Assembly: GCA_963969495.1 (NCBI GenBank)
Contig: OZ018319.1
Location: 204,417,100 to 204,481,099 of the forward strand
From: Ceratothoa steindachneri
Lineage: Eukaryota; Arthropoda; Malacostraca; Isopoda; Cymothoidae
DNA: 64,000 nt
Direction: 5' to 3'
A program made the position numbers and the translations under genes. Positions 36,333-45,934 of this stretch are shown here, one piece after another. Under the pieces are notes generated by a model. The model had not been told where the DNA came from. It saw only the letters and a list, made by a program, of their open reading frames with translations, and searched no databases. Position 1 is the first letter of the stretch; every line of letters starts with the position of its first letter.

Positions 36333-38369
36333 GCCTGGAGGGCATATTCCTTCAATGGAATTGCCGTGGAGTCCGGGCCAACTGGGAGGAGCTGCGGAGG
36401 CTCGTCTCGTCCTGTTCCCCGTTAGCTATTTTTTTGCAGGAGACCATGCTAGGGGCGTGCCCGCTGCCTGCCCTCTCGGGGTATAAGGGTCTTGCGACCC
36501 CACCACCGCAGAATGGCCGTGCTGGGGGATGCGCGGTTTACACCCGGCATGATGTCTCTGTTCTTCCTTTCTCTTTAGATACCTCCTTTCAGGCAGTGGC
36601 TGTGCAGCTGCACCTGGATAGGAGGTATACTATCATTTCTGCGTACATTCTACCGTCAAGCTGACTTCGACGCGGGGGACTTCCGCCACGTCGTGGCATG
36701 GTTGCCGAGGCCCTATCTCTTGCTTGGAGATCTGAACGGCAGGCATCCTCTCTTGGGAGATTACTCCATAAATCCCAGGGGACAAGTCCTGGCCGATCTG
36801 ATCGAAGAGCTTGAGATGGGCGTCCTAAACGTGGATGAGTTTACGCATCACTGTCCGAGAACCGCTTCATTTTCTTGACTTGACCTATCTTTGTGCTCTT
36901 CGGATGCACAGCCTGATTTTGATTGGGGGGTGGTCGATGACCTCCATGGTAATGATCACTTTCCCATTTAAATATCATTTTCAGGGCAACTGCCGCCTGA
37001 GAGACCACCTCGGTGGTGCTTGGCGCGGGCGCGGTGGCCTGCATTTCAGGAAATGACTGAATTCTCTATCTCAGTCGAGGAGTTTATGTCGGTAGATGAG
37101 GCCGTTGAGCTCTTCTCCGGCAACCTCATCACCGTGGGCCTGACAACTATTTCTAGGACGTCTGGCTGTTTTGCACGCCGACCACTCCCATGGTGGTCGG
37201 ATGAGTGTGAGACGGCCCTCAAACAGAAGCGTTATGCCTACATGCGCTATAAGCACCGCCCGAACGATTTCACTGTCGCTGAATTTCGTCGGGCTAGGGC
37301 TAGGTTCCGGTATATTTCGAAGCACGCCCGCCGCTCTTCTTGGCGGGCATACGTGTCTTCACTTAACGGCAAGACCCCTTTAGCTGAGGTGTGGAAGCGA
37401 GTCAAAAGGAACCGGGGAAAGTTCTCGAAGGACCCCCCTCCCGTTCTCCAGGAGAATGGGACCGCAATCTCGGACCCCGCGTCCGTGGCAAAATCCTTAG
37501 CGACCGCTTTCTCCGCATTCTCTAGCCGTGATGCTGCTCCGCCAGCATTCAATGCACGTCGTGATGTCGTGGAAGGCCGCCGGCTTGACTTTACCTCCAG
37601 AGGCGGAGAACCCTTCAACGACAAGTTTACTGTGAGTGAGTTGCGTTCCGCTCTCGCTTCGTGCGCGGACACCGCCCATGGTCCGGAGGATGTCCCGTAC
37701 GCCATGCTTCGACACCTGAGTGAGCAAGGCATGGCCTTTCTGTTAGATCTGTTCAACAGGATCTGGTTGGAAGGTCTTCTCCCAGACTCCTGGCAAATCG
37801 CTAATGTGCTCGCCTTTTGCAAGCCGGGGAGAGATCACTCTACTCCGACCGGTTTCCGCCCAATCTCTCTAACCTCTTGCGTGTGCAAGTTGATGGAGAA
37901 ATTGGTAAATGTTAGATTAGCCTATTTCCTGGACAGCGGAGGCCATCTGTCTTCTGCACAGTGCGGCTTCCGTAAGTTTCACTCCACGTCGGATGCTCTG
38001 CTCCGACTGGAAAATGCCGTCTGCGAGGCTTTCCTTCGTAGACAGCACTACGCCACGGTGTTTTTTGATCTGGAGAAGGCCTATGATACCGCATGGCGAT
38101 ACGGTATAATGGAGACTCTCCACACGATGGGGGCGAGGGGACGCCTCCCAATGTTTATATCTAAATTTTTGCGAGATCGTCGATTCCGCGTACGGGTGGG
38201 GGGAGCCCTCTCTGCCCCAAAGGAGCAGGAAGAGGGTGTCCCGCAGGGAAGTGTCCTCTGTGTCACACTCTTTGCCCTGAACATCAACGGCATCACCTCG
38301 GTGCTGCCAGAAGATGTTCTCGCTACGCTCTACGTGGACGACCTTTCGATCTCTTTTGGCGCGGCTTAG
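36230..38369 (+). pseudogene. LINE ORF2, N-terminal part (endonuclease and reverse transcriptase), copy 2
   Basis: The endonuclease begins at about 36,340 (GIFLQWNCRGVRANWEEL, then IFLQETMLGACPL) in the frame of 36,230. That frame meets a TGA at 36,662-36,664, and the protein continues in the next frame from 36,663 (DFDAGDFR, then PYLLLGDLNGRHPLLGDY), with TGA at about 36,876 and TAA at about 36,969. From 37,020 the frame is open to 38,369 and holds the RT: TGFRPISLTSCVCKLMEK, AQCGFRKFHSTSDALLRL, VFFDLEKAYDTAWRYGI, EGVPQGSVLCVTLFAL and LYVDDLSISF with intact YVDD at 38,331-38,342. An in-frame TAG sits at 38,367-38,369. This enzyme nicks the target and primes cDNA synthesis there. Confidence 0.85.
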
Positions 38370-40061
38370 ATGCCAACTCTGGAGCGTCAACTCCAACAGT
38401 CATTGAACCGCGTCTCTCGCTATGCCGAAGCACACAGGTTTCGGTTTTCTTTGGCCAAGACTAAGGTGGTGCACTTCTGCCGACATCCACGGTTTCATCC
38501 CGACCCAGATTTGTTTCTTAATGGAGTGCGCCTGGATGTGGTTGAGTCGCACCGTTTTCTTGGTCTTGTATTCGACCGACGCCTCACCTGGGAGGCTCAT
38601 ATACGCAGCCTTAGGGTCTCTTGTACCCGCGCCATGGACATTCTCCGTTCCGTGACGTTCAGCGCTTGGGGCGCTGATAGGGCTACCGCCTTACTTTTTT
38701 ATCGATCCTTTGTTCGCTCGAAGCTCGACTACGGATGCGAGTTTTATGCATCCGCAGCCGAGCGTTTATTGCGGAAGGTGGATTCAATCCACCACACCGG
38801 CCTTCGCCTTGCGACCGGTGACTTCCGCACTTCCCCCATTGAGAGCCTGTTGGTCGATGCTGGGGAGATGCCACTCGCTCTGCGCCGCGTGCAGTGCATC
38901 ACTTGCCTGTACGCGCGAGCCCGGCGCCTCCCTCAGTCGCCAACAGCTCTCACTGCATCTGCAGCTGATCTCGATGGTGCCTATGCCGCCGAGAGACGCC
39001 AGTCATACCCTAAGCCCTTTGGGTTTAGGGCCAGGAAACTCCTTCGAGAGGTAGATATAGCTCTGGGGCCGGTGGCCCCCCTGGTTCTGCCCAGGACGCC
39101 ACCCTGGAGGGTACCACATTTGGCTATTTGTCGACACGCCTCTGCTCCCAAAGCTTGTACTGCGCCGGGAGTATTGCGTTCGACCTTTTTGGAGCACACA
39201 TCGTGTCACGCTGGTACCGTGCCAGTGTATACGGATGGCTCCAAGTCCCAAGAGGGGGTCGGCTTCCAGGCCGTATTCCCTCTGTTTGAAGTCAGCGGGG
39301 CTCTACCAGGCGCTGCGTCTGTCTTCACGGCCGAGCTGGTGGCAATACACCACTCGGTACGGGAGATTACGCGACGTGCCCGGTTCGGAGACTGGATTGT
39401 GATCTATAGCGACTCACAAAGCGCCCTGAGTGCTCTCAGGGCATTGGAATCTCCGCATCCCCTGGTTCACGATATCCGTGACGCCACGGTTTTGGCGAGC
39501 CGGGCAGATGTCGAGATTATCTTGTGCTGGGTTCCTGGACATGTAGGAATTGCGGGGAATGAGCGCGCCGATGAGGGCGCCAAAGAGTCCGCGAGGACTC
39601 CGCGACTGGACCAGCGTTTCGCTCTTCCTCACACCGACTACATGGCAGGAATACGGGCAGCTCTTCGGACTGCTTGGCAAAGAAGATGGGAGACGGTCGA
39701 AGTGAACTTAAAGTTGCGTGCCATTGCGCCGCGACTGTTCCCATGGACCTATCCCCCAATGCCGAGGTGGCTTCAGGTTGCTTTCTGTCGTCTCCGAATC
39801 GGACACACTCGTGTGACGCATCGCTATCTGATGGAGCGCTCGCCTGCGCCCTATTGCAACGACTGCGTCGTCCCCCAGACTGTTCGGCACATTCTTGTCG
39901 AATGTCCTAGTCTGGGTGATCTTCGCGCACGATTCCTGTCCCAGTACCGGGATGGGCGGGGTCGCTACCGCCTGTCCCTTGTGCTCGGGACAGATTCGTG
40001 CACATTAACTTGTGGACTTGTTGACTTCTTGGGGAAGGCCGGCCTTCTCCCTATTATTTAA
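38370..40061 (+). CDS. LINE ORF2, C-terminal part (RT thumb and RNase H), copy 2
   Basis: 563 codons open without interruption, in frame with the upstream RT and separated from it only by the TAG at 38,367-38,369; an ATG follows directly. Residues 1-60 hold the RT thumb region (RFSLAKTKVVHFCRHP). About residues 285-405 form an RNase H domain with the acidic residues in place: VYTDGSKSQ (D289), TAELVAIHH (E322), IYSDSQSAL (D348) and GIAGNERADEGA (D401), preceded by CWVPGHVG. A C-terminal zinc-finger-like stretch, YCNDCVVPQTVRHILVECP, lies at about residues 495-513. RNase H would remove the RNA strand during element synthesis. Whether it is translated depends on readthrough or reinitiation. Stop TAA at 40,059-40,061. 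Confidence 0.85.
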   Translation: MPTLERQLQQSLNRVSRYAEAHRFRFSLAKTKVVHFCRHPRFHPDPDLFLNGVRLDVVESHRFLGLVFDRRLTWEAHIRSLRVSCTRAMDILRSVTFSAWGADRATALLFYRSFVRSKLDYGCEFYASAAERLLRKVDSIHHTGLRLATGDFRTSPIESLLVDAGEMPLALRRVQCITCLYARARRLPQSPTALTASAADLDGAYAAERRQSYPKPFGFRARKLLREVDIALGPVAPLVLPRTPPWRVPHLAICRHASAPKACTAPGVLRSTFLEHTSCHAGTVPVYTDGSKSQEGVGFQAVFPLFEVSGALPGAASVFTAELVAIHHSVREITRRARFGDWIVIYSDSQSALSALRALESPHPLVHDIRDATVLASRADVEIILCWVPGHVGIAGNERADEGAKESARTPRLDQRFALPHTDYMAGIRAALRTAWQRRWETVEVNLKLRAIAPRLFPWTYPPMPRWLQVAFCRLRIGHTRVTHRYLMERSPAPYCNDCVVPQTVRHILVECPSLGDLRARFLSQYRDGRGRYRLSLVLGTDSCTLTCGLVDFLGKAGLLPII

Positions 40062-40287
40062 GCAAGGTTTGTTTGTTTTTTTTGTTTTGTTTTGTTGTTT
40101 TTTTGCATTTGTTTTTTTTTTGTTTTGTTTTTTGTTTGTTTTTTTTTCCTTTATTTGCACGCTCCTGCGCCGGGGGGACCTCTCCCCGACGCACCAGCTT
40201 GCTTCCTTTCCCCCTTTTGGGGTGTTGTTTTTTTTTCTCTCTTTAATTTTATTTTAAAGTAGCCTAGAACTAGGCCAGTTTTAATAC

Positions 40288-40316
40288 GGCGACTAATGCC
40301 CAAGTAGGCAGTCGCC
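40288..40316 (+). other. 3'-UTR stem-loop of LINE copy 2
   Basis: GGCGAC pairs with GTCGCC, and inside it TGCC pairs with GGCA around a 6-base loop; TAA is bulged on the left. It lies 27 bp before the poly(A) tail. LINE reverse transcriptases often recognise such a 3' hairpin, and it is preserved in both copies. Confidence 0.65.
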
Positions 40317-40355
40317 AGATGAGCTTAAAAAAAATAAAAAAAATGGAGGTGGCTT

Positions 40356-41500
40356 TTGCTTTTATTATACGATAAAAAGTTGACTTTTTAAGTTTGGATA
40401 AGTTGTTTAAGTAGTAAATAAATCTTCAGTGTACGCAGTGATTGTATGCGGTTAGTATATCAAAGAGTAGTCAACTTCACACTGCACCCATTTGATACAG
40501 TTTTTTATAGGGCTATTGGATTGGTCTATTGGTTGTATTTACTTGCTTAGCGTAGATGAAGAGCGTCATTCAGGCGAGTCCGATGCAGTATGAAGGTGGT
40601 TAATAAGGGATACATTAACCGCATAGATGCTTAGGATATTTTCGTATTGTACCTAACAGAAAATTCGCACAGCCTAACCAAGGGTGCTGGTTCGGTTAGA
40701 TTAATCTAACCTTACTTTACCTAATCTAACTTATCCTGAGCTAGACTCAGCGCTTGAAATCTTCACTTGAAGTTGTCCCCAATTTTTCTCTCCTAAAGAT
40801 AAGCCAACCGACCAATGCTGGGATTCGCTTATCTTCAGGGGATTTAATATCTGTTCCCAGGACACTCGGTTAAACCCATCTACAAGGAGTTTATGACTTT
40901 AGAAGCGTCTCACCTTTAAGTAACCAACCTTAAGAGCCGCCTCTCCAAATATACAGCCAAACGGTATAACTCAAAAGATGTTCAAATATCGTCAACTCTA
41001 AAAAATAACTACTACGGATAAGTATTTAACCGCTGGACGCAGTATACACTCTAATTCTCTCTTTATCTATTGGCTTTGCCCTTAAAAAGTGCTGCAAACG
41101 CAATTCATAGAGTGACAAAAACACGAGATCAAACTAAAAGATTTGTTCTTCCAGTTTCCACTGTGATTCCGGCCATTTGGCCTCGGCTTAATAATTCAGC
41201 CGAAAGGTCAGAGGGACAAACGCTATTACGGATCATGTCTTTGGACAGTAATCAGAGCAGGAAGTGTTAAATCAGAGTGCGATCTTTCATACTTCATAGC
41301 AAAGGGCATCAGTTTGATTTAAGGAAATAATTTCGGTCTGTCTTGTAATTTAAATTAATTGGAACGAAAGTTATCAATTAAAAGGCCTTGCCTACACCTA
41401 GACACCTGTTCATTTTAGGGTTCCATTAATGCGCTGAAGTAGGTGTTGTAACAAGAAAATGATCCAAAATAAACGATAAAGGAACTTAATTTCAACTGTA
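40356..41500. other. No gene seen; flank of LINE copy 2
   Basis: One more diverged 29-bp-type unit (GGGATTCGCTTATCTTCAGG) is near 40,820-40,840 with a reversed fragment AAAGATAAGCC just before it. The frame at 41,070-41,270 has no recognisable domain. Confidence 0.4.
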
Positions 41501-41504
41501 GAGA

Positions 41505-41800
41505 AGTTCAGGATGCAGCATGGTTGGCTGTTCAACAAGATTGTAATCGGAAAGGAACAATAAAGAAACACGTGAGTGGTTCCTAGAGGGAAAAAAATTA
41601 TGCTCTACCGTGGCCTAGCCAATCTCCTAACTTGAATCAGATCAAAAATATTTGGCAAATATTGAAGAAACAAGTCTCCAAGAGTAAAACTGCAAACATC
41701 GTCCAATTGTACGAAAGAGTGAACAGATATTACAAAACAATGTTTGCAACACTTGATCAAGTCTTATAAGAAACATCTGATACTAATTATAGCAAACATA
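41505..41800 (+). pseudogene. Tc1-like transposase, C-terminal fragment
   Basis: Reads VQQDCNRKGTIKKHV (family pattern .QQDNDPKHTSK..), then after a stop LPWPSQSPNLNQIKNIWQIL (family pattern DWP.QSPDLNPIENLW.IL) and KKQVSKSKTANIVQLYERV. The catalytic Glu of the DD34E triad is Lys here, so it is inactive. No terminal repeats were found; it is an isolated fragment. Confidence 0.75.
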
Positions 41801-42094
41801 GTAGTTCAGCGAAATATTAGTTCCTCAATATCAGTGTCCAAATTATTATTTCCACCCTTATATTTGTTTTGTTTGTATGTCATATACATTTGAAGAATGT
41901 CTTGACTAGTAATCTTAAATGTAATAAAGAACTATAATTAATAATATAGGTGTAGGATACATAAAAATTATCGTTGAAATAATTTAAATAAACTATTTTT
42001 TGAGCGTCTAAATATGGGTTTCACTTCACTGTATGCCAGATGTTTAAGTTATGATGTAGATAATACTGATAATACTAAAATATATATGTTAAAT

Positions 42095-42440
42095 GTTTAA
42101 ACTAACACAAAGACGCTACCATTAATAAAAAAGCTCTCTAAACCAAAAGCTAAATACTAACATTAACCAGAGAAGCTGCCTATACTAATATTAACCAGAG
42201 AAGCTGCCTATACTAACAAGAAGATACTACCGTTAACAACACAAAGTGTCTAAGTAAAACAGGGATAGTACAATTAAAAACAAAGGCTGTCAATACTCAC
42301 AAGAAGATACTACCACTAACAACAGGAGCTTTCAAAACTAACAGACGGGTACTACCCTTAATAAGAGACGGTATCTAAACTAACAGGGAGATACGACCAT
42401 TAACAATATAAATTGAGTAAACAAACAGGGTGATACCAAT
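42095..42440. repeat. Degenerate ~46-bp tandem repeat
   Basis: Words such as ACTAACAAGAAGATACTACC and ATTAACAACA(N)GAAGCTGCCTA recur about seven times at irregular spacing. No coding potential. Confidence 0.55.
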
Positions 42441-42984
42441 AATAATTTAAATATTAGTAATAGTAGCTTGTTAAATTATACCCTCTTATAATCTCATCAG
42501 GCCGGTCATCTCTGTTCCCCTATTCACGCATGGACAAGCAAATGAGCTCTAATCCCTTTATTTTTTAGGGTAACATTTGCTGCTATCTCGAGCGGAACAG
42601 GAAGGTAAATTGAGCGTGGTCTCAAGCTGTTTTCCCCCTTTTTAATGATCATTGTTGTTTGAGAGTGGTACCAGGTGGTAACCTTCAGAGTCGCTTGTCT
42701 GCGTGCCGTTGGCGTGAAACATGTTGTAGGCATGTTGGAGATTTTGAAATTATTAGAATGGGTGGGGTAGGAGGATATAATTTGAAGATATGCTTTTAAT
42801 GTGGTGATTTAGCAGCCGGTAAGTTGAAGTATGGTCAAGGCAACTGATACTGAATGGAATTTGATTGTTCCGGAGTTGTGTCGGGGGGGGGGATTAAGGA
42901 TGATCGAAAGATATTATTCGTGTAGAAATTGAGAGATGACACTTTAAATGTACAACAAACATTATCTCAAAGCTAGATTTGGTA

Positions 42985-43001
42985 AATATACGAGTATATG
43001 A

Positions 43002-43075
<74 letters not shown>

Positions 43076-43265
43076 CAAGAAAGAGAAGTAGAAATTGGAT
43101 GTAGGTGAGGACATGAGACAAGAAACAGTTTTCTTAAAGCTAGACAAAGAGACATTGACAGACACAAAGATCAAGGAGAGCAAAGTTTAGCCTAGCTAAG
43201 AATCGAACCCGTATTTCATGATTGCCAGGCAGATGCTCTAGCTACCATTAGCTACGAGGCACAGT
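42985..43265 (-). mobile_element. tRNA-like SINE candidate with (TA)n tail
   Basis: On the minus strand, from about 43,262, the sequence TAGCTAATGGTAGCTAGAGC resembles an RNA polymerase III A box and GGGTTCGATTC (about 43,202-43,212) a B box, at tRNA-like spacing with a small insertion in the D-loop region. A body of about 110 bp follows and ends in (TA)n at 43,074-43,003. The cloverleaf is too poor for a working tRNA. No target duplication was confirmed. Confidence 0.5.
43003..43074. repeat. (TA)n microsatellite
   Basis: About 36 TA units, interpreted as the tail of the SINE candidate. Confidence 0.95.
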
Positions 43266-43782
43266 TTATTCGCATCAATTCTTTCTTTATGTGTGAAATC
43301 TCATGATACGGGGAAGCTATCACAGAAACAAGTGACCCTCACTTACTCTACCAAGAAGGAATTGAAGATGAAAGTCAGCATTGAGTTGGATTGCTGATAT
43401 TTAGATAGCTCAATGAAATGATAATAGAGTTTCGTAGCGGATTGGAAAGAGTAGCTTACGTAAACTTAAGAGTCTCTGGGAGTTAGAACCTCAAAATAGT
43501 CCAAGTATACTTTCCGAAATATGGTACTACGCAGAAAGAAGTAGATAGATTTTTTTTATGACATCAAGACAAGCCTAAACAAAAACAAAGCCCATTTTAA
43601 CATCGGTGTGGTAGACGTTAATGAAAAAGTCGGTACAGCATCATGTATATTAAAGTCCTCTTCGGAGAAAGAAATGAAAGGCAGCAAGTTCTAGTTGAAT
43701 TTACACTGGCCCAAGTCCCCCAAAGGGCCAATACTATATTAAAAAAGAAGGAACAGCAAAGAAGCCAAAACTATAAGATATA

Positions 43783-44715
43783 TGAGGGGCGGTCAATAAG
43801 TTTTGCGAATTGGTAGGGCAAAACAGAGGAAGGGGGATGGCTGTTTGTGGGGGGGTAAGGACAAGTTATGACAAGTCAGGACCTGCAGCCGTACTCTCCT
43901 TCTTTGTGTATTTAGAAGCAGTAGCTGATCGCAGATCGTCAGTCACAAATTTTTCAACATTTCAACAATGGAGAAGGTTGAGCACGGCGCAGTGATCAAA
44001 TTTTGACCAAGGAAGGCAAGAATGCAAAAGAGATCCATGAACGCATGGTTGCAGTGTACACCGACATTGCCCCTTCCTATGCAACCATTGCTCGCTGGAA
44101 TAGGGAGTTCCGCCATGGTCGTGAGTCCCTTGAAGATGACCCCCGTCCAGGACGTCCGTTAGACGTGACCAACGAGGACAATGTGGCCCGTGTGTAGAGG
44201 GTGATCCTGGAAAATCGATGTGTGAAGGTCAAAGAAATCGAGCGAGAACTTGAAATATCACATGGAAGTGTTATCAATATCATCCATGGCCAAGGGGTGT
44301 GCCCGTTGGGTCTCTAGAAACCTCACGAAACCTCACGCTACATAATTGACTTCAACGTCGTCAAAGTCCACAGGGCCAGAATTGCACAAGCTGCCGTTCG
44401 TGAGTGCGGATTCGAGGAGCTCAACCATCTCCCCTACAGTCCATGTCTGGCCCCTAGCGACTACTTTTTATTCCGCCAGCTCAAGGCTGCACTGCGTGGA
44501 CACTGGTTTCGGGATGACGAAGATGTTCAGCTCGCCGTCCAGGAGTGGATTGAACAGCAGTCGGGAGATTTCTGGTTGTCTGGAATTCGAAGCCTCAGGG
44601 ACAAGTGGCGCAAGTGCATTGAAGTCGAGGGTAGTTATATTGAAAAATAATAAAACACTTTTCCTCATATCTCGTTTCCTTATATGCGAATTGCAAACTT
44701 ATTGACCGCCCCTCG
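43783..44715 (+). mobile_element. Mariner-family transposon, internally deleted, copy 2
   Basis: Terminal repeats TGAGGGGCGGTCAATAAG and CTTATTGACCGCCCCTCG with TA on both sides (43,781-43,782 and 44,716-44,717); 933 bp. It is colinear with the copy at 12,033-12,940, including loss of the middle of the transposase gene. Confidence 0.9.
43969..44660 (+). pseudogene. Mariner transposase remnant, copy 2
   Basis: The start ATG at 43,969 corresponds to that of copy 1, but one T is missing in the run near 44,001, which shifts the frame. The helix-turn-helix part is read at 44,003-44,197 (KEGKNAKEIHERMVAVYTD, ATIARWNREFRHGRESLEDD), then a stop at about 44,195. Past the deletion, 44,370-44,640 carries the HLPYSPCLAPSDYFLFRQL region with the third Asp, and RSLRDKWRKCIEVEG. 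The first two catalytic aspartates are missing, as in copy 1. Confidence 0.8.
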
Positions 44716-44829
44716 TACAATGAAATTGAGTATATGCTCGTTGAAAAAATTATCACCATCCATAATTTTCTATAAAATCAAAATCAGTAACTATAAGATG
44801 GCGAGATATAGAATAACAAGGTCTGCTGG

Positions 44830-45330
44830 CCAAAAAGTAGCGTGCTCTTACTTATTATGATTTATGACCTTATGACCTTCAAAACTTTTAATAATTCCCG
44901 GACTAACTTTGGAGAACCTTGGCAATTCTATCATTTGAAATATAATGTAAAACAACAAGAGGGTTTCAAATGTCGTTGAATGGTGTGCCTAATAGTTATG
45001 ATGTTATTGCCAAAATAAAATGATTCCTGGGCTAAATTGAGGAGAACTTTGTCAATTGTATTATTTGAAAGTGAATGTAAAACAATATAGAGCTTTTGAA
45101 TTTTGTCAGAATCGGCAGAATAGTTAGCATGTTATTGCCAAAACAAAATAATTCCCAGGTTAACCTTGGGGGGACTTTGGCGATTATATCATTTGAAAGA
45201 AAATGTAAAACAACATAGGGGTTTCGAATTTCGTTAGAATCAACCAAATAGTTACAATTTTTTTACAAAAACAAAACAAAACAAAACGGGGAACGCCCGA
45301 CCGACATAATGAGATGTAGAGTCGCCTGCA
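44830..45330 (+). repeat. Dispersed repeat H, copy 3 (three internal units)
   Basis: Same head (GTAGCGTGCTCTTACTTATT) and tail (GCCCGACCGACATAATGAGA, then AGAGTCGC) as the copy at 6,975, but with three internal units of about 130 bp, each with AATAATTCC, TTTGGCAATT-type, CATTTGAAA, AATGTAAAACAA and TTTCAAAT..CG blocks. Confidence 0.75.
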
Positions 45331-45534
45331 ACTAAAAATTGGCCTTCAGAAAGAGAAGAGACCTATTCCGTTCCAATAGTAAGCCTATTAAGTTACAGAA
45401 AAGTCTCGTCCTAGAATTCCATGAAAAACGCTGATCCACAAAACATCAGCAAAGTAAAAATGATGAACAATACCAGTTGAAAAAAAATGACAGACACAGC
45501 AGAAAATATATAGACACAAAATAAGGATAATGTT

Positions 45535-45930
45535 TACTGCCTAAAGTCGCGTGCTCCCACTTATTCTAATTTATGCCCTTACGATCTGAAAAACTTTCAA
45601 TAATTCTCGGTCTAACTTTTGGAGAACCTTGGAAATTATATCATTTGAAATAGAATTTAAAACAACATAAGGTTTTCAAATTTCGTTAGAATCAGCCGAA
45701 TAGTTATGATGTCATTGCCAAATAATTCCCGGGCTAACCTTGGGAGAACCATGACAATTTTTACTCATATCTTTCAAAAGAGAATGTAAAACAACATAAG
45801 AGTTTCAAATTTGGTTAGAATTGGCCTAATAGTTACAATGTTATTACCAAAACAAAAAAAAGCAAAACGGGGACCGACGGACCGCTTGAACGACCGAAGT
45901 AGAAAGATATATTGTCTAACGTGACTAAAA
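45535..45930 (+). repeat. Dispersed repeat H, copy 4 (two internal units)
   Basis: Head AAAGTCGCGTGCTCCCACTT, two internal units of about 120 bp, tail GACCGACGGACCG. It lies about 200 bp from copy 3 in the same orientation. Confidence 0.75.
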
Positions 45931-45934
45931 AAAC

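Larger units (their letters stand above)
33363..40343 (+). mobile_element. RNase H-bearing LINE, copy 2 (near full length)
   Basis: A 6,981-bp element flanked by a perfect 12-bp duplication, TGGAGGTGGCTT, at 33,351-33,362 and 40,344-40,355. It has a GC-rich 5' UTR of about 530 bp, ORF1, ORF2, a T-rich 3' UTR, a terminal stem-loop and an A-rich tail. It is 250 bp longer at the 5' end than copy 1, so it may be full length. Codon content is much richer in G+C than the surrounding host DNA. Confidence 0.92.

Noticed and set aside
43185..43265. Functional tRNA gene on the minus strand
   Set aside because: A- and B-box-like sequences are present, but the D-arm region has an insertion and the anticodon and acceptor stems do not pair; a SINE head fits better.
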